This document shows positions 63,851 to 64,000 of a DNA stretch of 64,000 bases, one piece after another. The stretch covers positions 34,949,318-35,013,317 of the forward strand of contig OY747716.1 in the NCBI GenBank assembly GCA_963556495.2, written 5' to 3'. Position 1 is the first letter of the stretch. Each line of letters begins with the position of its first letter. Source of the stretch: Valencia hispanica. Taxonomy: Eukaryota; Chordata; Actinopteri; Cyprinodontiformes; Valenciidae. Position numbers and translations under genes: made by a program. A model generated the notes under the pieces. It made no database searches. It had not been told where the DNA came from and saw only the letters and a program-made list of their open reading frames with translations.

Positions 63851-64000
63851 GATTTTGGATTAAAACGATTCTGATGGAGTTTTTTTTATTTTATAAACTT
63901 ATGTAAAGTGCTATCATGAAAATCTAAATCTATATGCATCTAATAATAACCTCAGGAGCGGATTTCACTTTTATAGATTAAAAACCCCTTCTATATTCCC

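Overview
This is vertebrate nuclear DNA, almost certainly from a teleost fish. The genes are split by introns with GT...AG junctions. The intronic DNA is dense in repeat families typical of ray-finned fish: Rex1/CR1-like, L2-like, RTE-like and Tx1/L1-like non-LTR retrotransposons, Tc1/mariner, hAT and PIF/Harbinger-like DNA transposons, MITEs and long microsatellites. I cannot name the species.

Two protein-coding genes are supported, both on the minus strand. (1) enosf1 (mitochondrial/cytosolic enolase superfamily member, L-fuconate dehydratase family) starts at 6612 and runs left. Ten coding exons (6612 down to 861) are in the window and encode 289 residues; the 3' part lies beyond base 1. 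(2) yes1, a Src-family tyrosine kinase, has all eleven coding exons in the window (31606 down to 9518). They splice to a complete 552-residue protein: myristoylated SH4/unique region, SH3, SH2, kinase domain and C-terminal regulatory tyrosine. A long 3' UTR reaches about 6745, only about 130 bp from the enosf1 start codon. A probable non-coding first exon and promoter lie near 54.44-54.9 kb, which makes intron 1 about 23 kb. The yes1-enosf1 tandem order matches the YES1-ENOSF1(-TYMS) order of human 18p11.32. From that synteny I expect tyms just left of the window and adcyap1 to the right; a CRE-bearing, GC-richer segment at 63.2-63.85 kb could be the promoter/5' exon of that next gene.

Layout: 1-860 enosf1 intron; 861-6612 enosf1 exons 10 to 1, with a decayed Tc1 element and a (CTTT)n array in intron 6; 6745-9517 yes1 3' UTR; 9518-31615 yes1 exons 12 to 2, whose introns carry a nested hAT element (10606-14598), several LINE 3' ends, Tc1 relics and a 115-bp (ATT)n array; 31616-54437 yes1 intron 1, a repeat-rich tract holding two MITEs (34.4-35.6 kb), a nearly intact Rex1-like retrotransposon (36.1-39.2 kb), a broken Rex1 copy with a nested Harbinger-like element (41.5-43.0 kb), a 1.08-kb perfect-looking foldback (46508-47586), a second LINE (48.3-50.9 kb) and a Tc1 element in a TA repeat (50.9-52.3 kb); 54.9-64 kb upstream intergenic DNA with another decayed, multiply interrupted Rex1 copy (55.4-58.5 kb).

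I found no prokaryotic-type system, CRISPR array or clear novel multigene system. The most unusual items are the foldback with a 6-bp target duplication, several clean nested insertions with target-site duplications, a 90-nt stop-free enosf1 intron, and a divergent kinase exon 9 in yes1. Exon borders were read by eye from splice signals, reading phase and recalled knowledge of the protein families; no alignment or database search was run.
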